DNA of 38,076 bases from Nanobdellota archaeon (GTDB lineage Archaea; Nanobdellota; Nanobdellia; Woesearchaeales; GW2011-AR9): positions 1-38,076 of the forward strand of contig JAHJDQ010000150.1 in NCBI GenBank assembly GCA_018812355.1. The letters run 5' to 3'. The notes beneath the pieces were generated by a model. It had not been told where the DNA came from. It made no database searches and worked only from the letters and a program-made list of their open reading frames with translations. Positions 8,353 to 14,922 of the stretch are shown piece by piece; positions within the stretch are counted from its first letter, which is position 1, and every line of letters starts with the position of its first letter. The translations under genes were made by a program, and so were the position numbers.

Positions 8353-9609
8353 GTGATTTTAAATAAAACAATTATTCATTTCAGAAAAAAAATTGCTGGA
8401 CTGGCTGGCTTAAATGAAACAGAAATACAACTCTTGCTGACACCAAACCACATTCATAAAGCAGAACTAGAAGTTAATGGTAAAACTTATCCTGCTTTTA
8501 GGGTTCAACATAATAATGCCAGAGGACCGTATAAAGGCGGGATTAGATTTCATCCCCAAGTTAATGAAGATGAAGTTAAAGCCTTAGCCTTCTGGATGTC
8601 TTTAAAGACGGCCGTTGCTGATCTTCCTTTAGGTGGAAGTAAAGGTGGCGTTACTGTAAATCCTAAAGAATTACCTATTGAAGAATTAGAAGAGTTAAGT
8701 CGATCTTATATCCGCGCTTTTTATCAACATTTAGGTTCAGCTCAAGATATTCCTGCTCCTGACGTTTATACTACTCCTCAGATAATGAGCTGGATGCTTG
8801 ATGAGTACGAAAAGTTAACTGGTAAAAAAGATCCGGGAATGATTACTGGTAAACCATTAGAAAACGGTGGTTCTTTAGTTAGAGATATTGCTACTGCTCT
8901 TGGTGGAGTTTATGTTTTAGAAGAAGCAATCCAAAAATTATCTTTATCAGGAAAAAGAGTTGCCATTCAGGGTTTTGGCAATGCCGGAATGAATATAGCT
9001 AAACTACTTTTTGACCAAGGCTACAAAATTTTAGCCGTTTCTGATTCAAAAGGTGGCGTTTATAATGAAAAAGGCTTAGATCCTTATCAAGCGGAAAACA
9101 TTAAGAAAGCAGGAGGTCTATTAGGTTGTTATTGTTTAGGTAGTGTTTGTTCAATTAAAGATGTTCCTTCTGAGGGTTTCTGTCGTGGAATTACTAATGA
9201 AGAATTATTGGAATTACCGGTAGACATTTTAATTCCTTCTGCTTTAAGTAATCAAATTACTGTTGAAAATGCTGCTAACATCAAAGCAAAAATCATTTTA
9301 GAATTAGCTAACGGTCCGACCACTCCTGAAGCTGATCAAATTTTGCACACAAATAATATTTTAGTACTGCCCGATATCCTCGCCAATGCTGGCGGAGTTA
9401 CCGTTTCTTGTTTTGAATGGCAGCAGAATCTTGCCAACGAAAAATGGGATGAACAAACAATTAAACAAAAGTTAAAAGATAAATTAGTGACAGCTTTTAA
9501 TCAAATCTGGACTGAGTATGATCAGAACGAACACGATTTCCGAACCAATACTTACATCTTAGCGATAAAAAAGATTCTCGCTGCAGAGAAGTTAAAAGGC
9601 AGATTATAG
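8353..9609 (+). CDS. gdhA: glutamate dehydrogenase
   Basis: A 418-residue hexameric-type Glu/Leu/Phe/Val dehydrogenase, normal length, that aminates 2-oxoglutarate to glutamate. The substrate region GGIRFHP, Lys85 (SLKTAVAD) and the catalytic Lys97 in GGSKGG are present, as is the PAPDVYT motif. The Rossmann fold shows GFGNAG (207-212) and SDSKG, where the Asp at about 231 favours NAD over NADP. The start is a GTG at 8353, six bases after a strong GGAGGT (8341-8346). An unusual Cys-rich patch (Cys259, 261, 266, 277) lies in the nucleotide domain. As the third gene after aconitase and icd, it completes a citrate-to-glutamate pathway. Another amino-acid dehydrogenase of the family cannot be fully excluded. 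Confidence 0.92.
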   Translation: MILNKTIIHFRKKIAGLAGLNETEIQLLLTPNHIHKAELEVNGKTYPAFRVQHNNARGPYKGGIRFHPQVNEDEVKALAFWMSLKTAVADLPLGGSKGGVTVNPKELPIEELEELSRSYIRAFYQHLGSAQDIPAPDVYTTPQIMSWMLDEYEKLTGKKDPGMITGKPLENGGSLVRDIATALGGVYVLEEAIQKLSLSGKRVAIQGFGNAGMNIAKLLFDQGYKILAVSDSKGGVYNEKGLDPYQAENIKKAGGLLGCYCLGSVCSIKDVPSEGFCRGITNEELLELPVDILIPSALSNQITVENAANIKAKIILELANGPTTPEADQILHTNNILVLPDILANAGGVTVSCFEWQQNLANEKWDEQTIKQKLKDKLVTAFNQIWTEYDQNEHDFRTNTYILAIKKILAAEKLKGRL

Positions 9610-9618
9610 AATGTATTA

Positions 9619-9735
9619 AGTTAGTGGGTGCCCTTTTGTGAGTAGCTTTTTCTAATTGAGCGAAATGTAAGCCGAGGATCGTGAAACGATAATAACCGAG
9701 GCGCAGAAGAAATTTCACTCTGGCCCCCACTAACT
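9619..9735 (+). ncRNA. structured RNA element, copy 2 (family not recognised)
   Basis: A 117-nt homologue of the element at 4386-4507. The ends again pair over 10 bp (9619-9628 with 9726-9735), with a G-C pair (9620/9734) where copy 1 has A-U (4387/4506). GCCGAGG/CCGAGGC (9671-9677 with 9696-9702) is identical, including the tandem G-A. Its enclosed hairpin is rewritten as ATCGT/ACGAT (9678-9682 with 9686-9690), again fully paired. The last hairpin of copy 1 is weaker here. The element begins 9 nt after the gdhA stop and ends 72 nt before the next start, nearly the same placement as copy 1. It could be a cis-regulatory leader, a 3'UTR-derived RNA or an independent RNA. Confidence 0.78.
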
Positions 9736-9756
9736 AAGAAATTTAATCACAAATTT

Positions 9757-9787
9757 AAGGAAAAGTTTATTTACTTTTTCTTTTTTT
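9757..9787 (+). terminator. hairpin and T-run after RNA copy 2
   Basis: AAGGAAAAGT (9757-9766) pairs with ACTTTTTCTT (9773-9782) with one G-U pair, then runs into seven Ts. The arrangement and the AAGG start parallel the hairpin after RNA copy 1. A GGTGG ribosome-binding site for the next gene follows it. Confidence 0.55.
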
Positions 9788-9807
9788 ATTTACTTTGGTG
9801 GTTTAAA

Positions 9808-10260
9808 ATGAAAAAAATGTTATTACTATTTGTTTTAGTTCTAGCTGTTTTTTTAGTTGGTTGTAAAACTATAGTTGAAGAAGCGATGGAACAACAAATT
9901 GAAGCAGAATCAGGTGGCAATGCCGATGTTGATTTTGATGATGGTTCGATGCACATTGAAACTGATGAGGGTGAAGTAGATATAGAATATTCTGGAACTA
10001 ATAATGGTGAGTGGTGTCAAGAGGGAGCAGAATGGAAAATGACTGCTAATACTGATGAAGGTGCTACTAATGCCCAATGGATGATTGAAGGATTAATCAA
10101 TTCAGGTGAATACTTCGGACTATGTCATGTTGTTTATACTGCTGAAGGACCTGAAGGAGAAGAAGCCAGAATGGACTACTATTTCAGTGAAGACGGAGAA
10201 ACGGGCTACTTTGAAATGAACATTGATGGTCAAGTGTTTAAGCAGGAATGGAATAGATAA
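9808..10260 (+). CDS. small lipoprotein, unknown function
   Basis: A 150-residue protein with a clear lipoprotein signal: basic MKK, a hydrophobic core and the lipobox LVGC with Cys19 as the likely lipid attachment site. The mature part is acidic (many Asp/Glu, including a DVDFDDGSMHIETDEGEVD-like stretch) and ends in a predicted beta domain with two Cys. It should sit on the outer face of the membrane. I do not recognise a family. The start is supported by GGTGG at 9796-9800, seven to eight bases before ATG. A long T-run follows the stop. It lies directly downstream of RNA copy 2 and its hairpin, so that element may control it (inference). Confidence 0.8.
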   Translation: MKKMLLLFVLVLAVFLVGCKTIVEEAMEQQIEAESGGNADVDFDDGSMHIETDEGEVDIEYSGTNNGEWCQEGAEWKMTANTDEGATNAQWMIEGLINSGEYFGLCHVVYTAEGPEGEEARMDYYFSEDGETGYFEMNIDGQVFKQEWNR

Positions 10261-10281
10261 TTTTTTTTCTTTTTCTTTTTA
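10261..10281 (+). terminator. T-rich terminator after lipoprotein gene
   Basis: The stop codon is followed at once by about 20 bases of almost pure T. This is the usual archaeal termination signal. Confidence 0.55.
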
Positions 10282-10287
10282 CCGTAA

Positions 10288-10299
10288 AGCATAAAAACC
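10288..10299 (+). promoter_or_regulatory. TATA-like box of the AspRS gene
   Basis: GCATAAAAACC lies about 28 nt before the ATG at 10322. With no ribosome-binding site in between, this spacing predicts a leaderless or nearly leaderless transcript. Confidence 0.45.
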
Positions 10300-10321
10300 C
10301 CTCCTAATTATAACTTAAAAT

Positions 10322-11683
10322 ATGCTACGAACACACACTTGTGGAGAATTATCGAAGAACGATGCTGGTAAGAAGATTACTTTAGCCGGCTGGGTTGATT
10401 CAGCCAGAATTTCTGGAAAAATTGGTTTTTTAGATTTAAGAGATCGTTATGGTAAGACGCAAGTTTTTCTCAACAAAGATCTTGCCAATGAATTTAGAAA
10501 CTTAAACAAAGAAGATATCTTGCAAGTTGAGGGAGAAGTTAAAACCCGTCCACCACAACAAGTGAAAGAACTAGGAACTGGAGAGATTGAAGTTTCTGCT
10601 ACTAAAATTATCCTACTTAAAAAAATACCACCATTACCTTTAGATTTAGGTGATGAAATCACTTCTTCAGAAGAAACGAGGATGAAGTTTCGTTATCTTG
10701 ATTTAAGACGACCAGAAGTGAAAGACGCTTTAATCATTCGTCACAAATTAACGATGGCGATTAGAAAGTTTATGGACCAAGAGAATTTTTTAGAAATTGA
10801 AACACCTTTTATGGCTAAATCTACTCCAGAAGGTTCACGAGATTATATTGTTCCCTCACGAAACTTCCCTGGACAGTTTTACGCTCTCCCCCAATCCCCG
10901 CAAATTTATAAACAATTGTTAATGGTCGGTGGGATGGACAAATATTTTCAAATTGTCCGTTGTTTCAGAGATGAAGACTTAAGAGCAGACCGTCAACCAG
11001 AATTTACGCAGTTAGATATTGAAATGTCCTTTGTTGAAGAAGAAGACGTTTATACTACGATGGAAAAATTAATGCAGTATATCTTTAAAGAAGTTTTAAA
11101 TCAAGATATTGCTATTCCTTTTCCACGTCTGACTTATGATCAAGTGATGGAAAAATATAAATCTGATCAGCCGGATACTAGAGAAGAAACGGGATTAAAA
11201 TATTCTTTTTTATGGGTTACTGAATTTCCTATGTTTGAGTTTAGTAATGAAGCTAACCGTTACATTGCCATGCATCATCCTTTCACTTCTCCTAAGATGG
11301 AAGACATGAAATATATTCATAATGATAAAGATAAAGTTCGCTCCAGAGCTTACGATTTAGTATTAAATGGAAGTGAAATTGGCGGAGGTTCAATTAGGAT
11401 TTCTGATGAAGCTGTCCAGAAAGAAGTCTTCACTGCAATTGGCTTGTCAGAGAAAGAAGCTGAGAAGAAATTCGGTTGTTTACTTAATGCTTTAAAGTAT
11501 GCTCCTCCGCATGGTGGATTAGCTTTCGGCTTAGACAGATGGGCGATGATTATGGCTGGTAAAAATTCCATTCGAGATGTAATTGCTTTCCCTAAGAATA
11601 AGGATGCTCGTTGTTTAATGATGGACGCTCCTTCTGAAGTTTCTGGCGAACAACTTGATGAAGTTGGCTTGAAGTTGAAGTAA
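10322..11683 (+). CDS. aspS: aspartyl-tRNA synthetase, bacterial type without GAD insertion
   Basis: A 453-residue class IIb synthetase that charges tRNA with aspartate. The N-terminal OB fold (1-105) starts with the bacterial-type LRTHTCGEL. The catalytic core has STPEGSRDY (167-175), ALPQSPQ (188-194), motif 2 CFRDEDLRADRQPEFTQ (214-230) and motif 3 GGLAFGLDRW (398-407). These blocks match bacterial AspRS, not the archaeal/eukaryotic form of about 430 residues. Bacterial AspRS is about 590 residues with a GAD domain between motifs 2 and 3. Here SDQPDTREETGLKYSFLWV (281-299) joins the flanks directly, so that domain is gone. All catalytic motifs remain, so an active enzyme is likely. Whether it also charges tRNA-Asn cannot be read here. 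Confidence 0.94.
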   Translation: MLRTHTCGELSKNDAGKKITLAGWVDSARISGKIGFLDLRDRYGKTQVFLNKDLANEFRNLNKEDILQVEGEVKTRPPQQVKELGTGEIEVSATKIILLKKIPPLPLDLGDEITSSEETRMKFRYLDLRRPEVKDALIIRHKLTMAIRKFMDQENFLEIETPFMAKSTPEGSRDYIVPSRNFPGQFYALPQSPQIYKQLLMVGGMDKYFQIVRCFRDEDLRADRQPEFTQLDIEMSFVEEEDVYTTMEKLMQYIFKEVLNQDIAIPFPRLTYDQVMEKYKSDQPDTREETGLKYSFLWVTEFPMFEFSNEANRYIAMHHPFTSPKMEDMKYIHNDKDKVRSRAYDLVLNGSEIGGGSIRISDEAVQKEVFTAIGLSEKEAEKKFGCLLNALKYAPPHGGLAFGLDRWAMIMAGKNSIRDVIAFPKNKDARCLMMDAPSEVSGEQLDEVGLKLK

Positions 11684-11697
11684 TGTTTCTTTTATTG

Positions 11698-11721
11698 AAA
11701 ATTATCTAAGGCGATAATTTT
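11698..11721 (+). terminator. hairpin after aspS
   Basis: AAAATTATC (11698-11706) pairs perfectly over 9 bp with GATAATTTT (11713-11721), 15 nt past the aspS stop, and runs into a short T stretch. It is a likely terminator or transcript-end structure. Confidence 0.5.
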
Positions 11722-11831
11722 TAATCCCAAAAAAGTGTGATAAAATCACTCTATATTTTTGATTAACGCTTTTTTGTTAGTTATTTTGTAGTTTGTATAT
11801 TGATATAAATGATTGTTTGTTAGTGATTAAG

Positions 11832-12635
11832 ATGAACCAATTACAAGAAAGATTTGTCGAAGCCCTCGCTAGTGGACCATTATTTTTTCAAGACGGTCTT
11901 TATTTGAAAGATGGCCGACCCGTACCCTGTTTTAATAATTTTGGCAAGTTTGGTACGGGCAGAAAAGCTCGTTTGCTAGGGCAGATTTTTGCTGATATCT
12001 TAGTTAATCATTCTCCAATCCCAATTAGTAATGTTGACGCTCTTTTTGGCCCTTCCTACAAAGGTAGCTTAGTTGTTGGAGCAACCGCCTACACTTTAGA
12101 TGAAAGATATGGGATGGAGATACCTTTTGATTATGATCGTAAAGAAGTCAAAGTGCACGGCGACGCTTCTGGGCAGGAAGCAAGATTAGTAACTAATAGC
12201 TTTCCCAATCCCGCAAGAATTACTTTTATTGATGATGTCATGGTTTCTGGAGGAACTAAGTATGATGGTTTAGATAAGATCAATGCTGAAGCAGAAAGAA
12301 TAGATGCTCAGTGGTCTGTGAAAAGCTTGTTAGTTGGAGTTGATTGGCAATTTACTACACCTGTTTATGATCACGATGTTCCATCAGGATTATCAGATCA
12401 AGAATTAACCCTCTGGAAACGAAAACATGTCTTAGAAGAAAAGGGAGAACCAGCAACAACTTCTTTTTCCGAAAGAACAGGAATTCCTGTTAATTCTATC
12501 GTCACTTTAAGAGAAGCTGTTGATTATCTTCATCAGAAAAGAATCTCTGTCTTAATTAATGGAGAAAGAAAACTTATTGACACTCAAGTTAAAGATAACT
12601 TTGATCAATGTATGGAAATGTATGGGATAAATTAA
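11832..12635 (+). CDS. pyrE: orotate phosphoribosyltransferase
   Basis: A 267-residue enzyme that converts orotate and PRPP to OMP in pyrimidine synthesis. FGPSYKG (72-78), YDRKEVKVHG (101-110) and the PRPP loop ITFIDDVMVSGGT (130-142) match OPRT, mostly of the bacterial/eukaryotic style. The protein is about 50 residues longer than typical OPRT, with a C-terminal extension of unknown role. I set the start at the ATG at 11832; an in-frame ATG at 11793 would add 13 residues but lies upstream of a TATA-like GATATAAAT (about 11800-11808), which points to a leaderless transcript starting near 11832. pyrF follows 21 nt downstream in the same operon. Confidence 0.9.
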   Translation: MNQLQERFVEALASGPLFFQDGLYLKDGRPVPCFNNFGKFGTGRKARLLGQIFADILVNHSPIPISNVDALFGPSYKGSLVVGATAYTLDERYGMEIPFDYDRKEVKVHGDASGQEARLVTNSFPNPARITFIDDVMVSGGTKYDGLDKINAEAERIDAQWSVKSLLVGVDWQFTTPVYDHDVPSGLSDQELTLWKRKHVLEEKGEPATTSFSERTGIPVNSIVTLREAVDYLHQKRISVLINGERKLIDTQVKDNFDQCMEMYGIN

Positions 12636-12656
12636 AAAAATTGAGGTAAAAAAAAT

Positions 12657-13460
12657 ATGGTACAATTAACAGATAAAGAACAAGAAGCAAGAAGTAGAAT
12701 TTGTTTAGCATTAGATGTACCTACTGTAGAAGAAGGTTTAGAAATGGCCAGAGAGTTAACAGATTTTGTTGGCACTGTTAAAGTAAATAGTTTATTTACA
12801 GTAGCTGCTTTTGAAGGTGTTGATATTGTTAGAGCAATTTATGACAGTGGAGGGAATGCTTTCTTAGATCTTAAATTCCACGATACACCAAATACAGTCC
12901 TTAATTATGCCAGAGCAGCAGCCGTTCCCGGTGTCTACTTATTTAATGTTCATATTGCTGGTGGGGAAAAAATGTGTAAAAAAGCAGTTGAAGGTGCTTA
13001 TGAAGGTGCTCAGGCAAAGAGAATAGAAAGACCATCAGTAATTGGGGTAACTGTTTTAACCAGTTTAAATGATGATTTAAAAGAGCAAAGTCTTGGAATA
13101 GCCTATGATGATTTAGTCAGAAGAAGAACAGAACTAGCTCGGTCTTGGGGATTAGATGGAGTAGTCTGCGCAGCCAGTAAAGCAGGAGCTTTAGAAGAAG
13201 AATTTGGAAGTGACTTTACTTATGTCACGCCCGGAATTAAGTGGGCCGGAGTACAAAGAGAAGGGCAGAAGCAATTGTATACTCCTGATCGGGCAGTGCA
13301 AGATTGTAGCAGTTCAATACTAGTGATTGGAGGAGCAATAGCTAAAGCAGGAAATGTTTATGATAAGAATGATCCTAAAAAATTACTACAAAGAGGAACT
13401 GCTGATGATAGAAGAAACACGGCTTACGCAATAGTACAAGCGATGGCTCAACATCTTTAA
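12657..13460 (+). CDS. pyrF: orotidine 5'-phosphate decarboxylase
   Basis: A 267-residue TIM-barrel enzyme that converts OMP to UMP. The catalytic set is present: Asp20 (LALDVP), Lys42 (GTVKVN) and the DLKFHD block (71-76) with its Asp-Lys-Asp network. The length fits the longer PyrF group. The conserved phosphate-gripping Arg near the C-terminus, normally in VIGRPI-like sequence, is not there; the corresponding stretch reads VIGGAIAKA (223-231). This may mean that another residue binds the phosphate or that activity is reduced. GAGGT at 12643-12647, nine bases before ATG, supports the start. It shares an operon with pyrE. Identity is secure, full activity less so. Confidence 0.9.
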   Translation: MVQLTDKEQEARSRICLALDVPTVEEGLEMARELTDFVGTVKVNSLFTVAAFEGVDIVRAIYDSGGNAFLDLKFHDTPNTVLNYARAAAVPGVYLFNVHIAGGEKMCKKAVEGAYEGAQAKRIERPSVIGVTVLTSLNDDLKEQSLGIAYDDLVRRRTELARSWGLDGVVCAASKAGALEEEFGSDFTYVTPGIKWAGVQREGQKQLYTPDRAVQDCSSSILVIGGAIAKAGNVYDKNDPKKLLQRGTADDRRNTAYAIVQAMAQHL

Positions 13461-13504
13461 TTTTTATGATTTTAACTTCAACTCAACCTGAACTCTTCTT
13501 AACG

Positions 13505-13540
13505 TTTATATATTACTAGACTATTCTTAGTAACGGTGAT
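13505..13540 (+). promoter_or_regulatory. promoter and ribosome-binding site of the DUF4349 gene
   Basis: TTTATATATTA (13505-13515) is a strong TATA-like box. GGTGAT (13535-13540) lies six bases before the ATG at 13547. Confidence 0.65.
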
Positions 13541-13546
13541 GTCAAA

Positions 13547-14431
13547 ATGGCTTTAAAAAATCAATGGAAAACAATCAAAGAGAACTGGGTTATTGCTGTA
13601 ATCCTCTTGTTAGTAGTTATGGTACCTTTATTCTCTGGTAGTGGAGTTAGTTCCTTTTCCAAGAGTGTTGGTTATGGAATCCCCATGATGGAAACATCTG
13701 AAATGGCCATGGCTAGTGATAGTTTTAGAGGAGGCGGAGTTTACTATGGTAATAATGATTTCGCTCCAGAAATAGAAGATCGAAAAATAACTAAAACTTC
13801 CTCAATTTCCACAGAAGTTGAACGCGGCGAATTCCATAACACAGAATTAAAAATAAGAGCAATTGTGGAAGGAACAAATTCTTACTTGCTTAACGAAAAT
13901 TCTTACAAAAACGGAAGAAACAAGAATTCTTATTACTCTGGAAACTATCAAATTAAAGTACCCACAAAAAAATACAGTCTAGCAATCGACCAACTGAAAG
14001 CTCTGGGAGAAGTGCAGTCATTCAACGAAAATGCAAGAGATATTACTGGTTCTTATACCAATACGCAAACAGAATTAGAAGTTGAAAAAGCACGCTTAGA
14101 ACGTTATGAAGAAATGTACCGTAAAGCAACTGAAATTAGTGACCAAATTGAACTTAACGACAGAATCTTTAATCAAGAACGAACGATTAAGTATTTAGAA
14201 CAATCTTTAGAAAACAAAGACTTACAGGTTGAATATACCACAATTAGTTTAAACGTGCAAGAAGAACAATCTGGCTACATTAACGTTGCTTTAGTCAAGT
14301 TCTCAGAATTGATTGAAAAGTTAGTCGACAGCTTCAACAGTTTGTTAGCATTAATCTTCTGGATCTTACCTTGGGCCATTATAGCCATTATCGTTTGGTT
14401 CGGCGTAAGATTTGTTAGAAAAAGATATTAA
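13547..14431 (+). CDS. DUF4349 domain-containing membrane protein
   Basis: A 294-residue protein of the DUF4349 family, whose function is unknown. An N-terminal signal-anchor helix (about 14-30) and a C-terminal helix (about 268-288, before RFVRKRY) bracket an extracytoplasmic domain. The family pattern is clear: a beta region with KVPTKKYSLAIDQLKALGEV (144-163), then a coiled coil at about 175-225 rich in Glu, Arg and Leu, then VEYTTISLNV. In bacteria such proteins sit in the envelope, some near stress-response genes. The gene has its own promoter. It converges with the VKOR/copper operon, and the two stops are only 15 nt apart. Confidence 0.87.
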   Translation: MALKNQWKTIKENWVIAVILLLVVMVPLFSGSGVSSFSKSVGYGIPMMETSEMAMASDSFRGGGVYYGNNDFAPEIEDRKITKTSSISTEVERGEFHNTELKIRAIVEGTNSYLLNENSYKNGRNKNSYYSGNYQIKVPTKKYSLAIDQLKALGEVQSFNENARDITGSYTNTQTELEVEKARLERYEEMYRKATEISDQIELNDRIFNQERTIKYLEQSLENKDLQVEYTTISLNVQEEQSGYINVALVKFSELIEKLVDSFNSLLALIFWILPWAIIAIIVWFGVRFVRKRY

Positions 14432-14446
14432 TTTTTTCTTTTTTCT

Positions 14447-14899
14447 TTATTCAATTTTTATCCTTACATTCTTATAAGTATAAACAGTTATTAAACTAAT
14501 TATCAGCAGAGAAATAATACAAAAGATACAAATTGCTTTAATAATAAATAATTCTGTATAAGTTAAGTATAAAGAAAAGATTAAAGCAACAAAAGTAACA
14601 TAAAATAAATTCTTTTGAGAAAATATTTTCTTCATCCATTTATTTTTTAACCATTTCTCTTTCTGTAATCGGACCAGCGCAATCAAACCAATCAGAACAT
14701 AACCAATAATCCCCATTAAAGCAGTCGGCACGCCCACAAATCTTGAATAACTGCTATTCTTTACTGCTGAACATGATAGTGTTTCACTGATATCACAACC
14801 TTGTTCTCCTTCCGCATAGAAAATGTTCAGTAAATAAATAGAAACCAAAATACCTAAAAAGGCTAAAAAAATAATTTTCTTAAGTATTTTCTTCTTCAT
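14447..14899 (-). CDS. vitamin K epoxide reductase (VKOR) family protein
   Basis: A 150-residue, four-helix membrane protein that in prokaryotes reoxidises DsbA-like proteins and passes electrons to quinones. All four key cysteines are present: the loop pair Cys35 and Cys43 (CDISETLSC) and the CIFC pair in a membrane helix (Cys124, Cys127). The length is that of a stand-alone VKOR without the fused thioredoxin domain; a separate thioredoxin-like lipoprotein at 18745-19074 and two DsbA proteins in the window could supply that part. It is the last gene of the copper operon, 23 nt after the CopA stop. VKOR at the end of a CopA operon supports joint control of copper and thiol redox (inference). 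Confidence 0.9.
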   Translation of the reverse strand: MKKKILKKIIFLAFLGILVSIYLLNIFYAEGEQGCDISETLSCSAVKNSSYSRFVGVPTALMGIIGYVLIGLIALVRLQKEKWLKNKWMKKIFSQKNLFYVTFVALIFSLYLTYTELFIIKAICIFCIISLLIISLITVYTYKNVRIKIE

Positions 14900-14922
14900 T
14901 TAGTCATCTTTTCCCCTATTCC

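Noticed and set aside
4386..9735. The two RNA copies as a miniature transposable element
   Set aside because: The terminal inverted repeats would fit, but there is no target duplication, and the compensatory changes fit RNA structure better.
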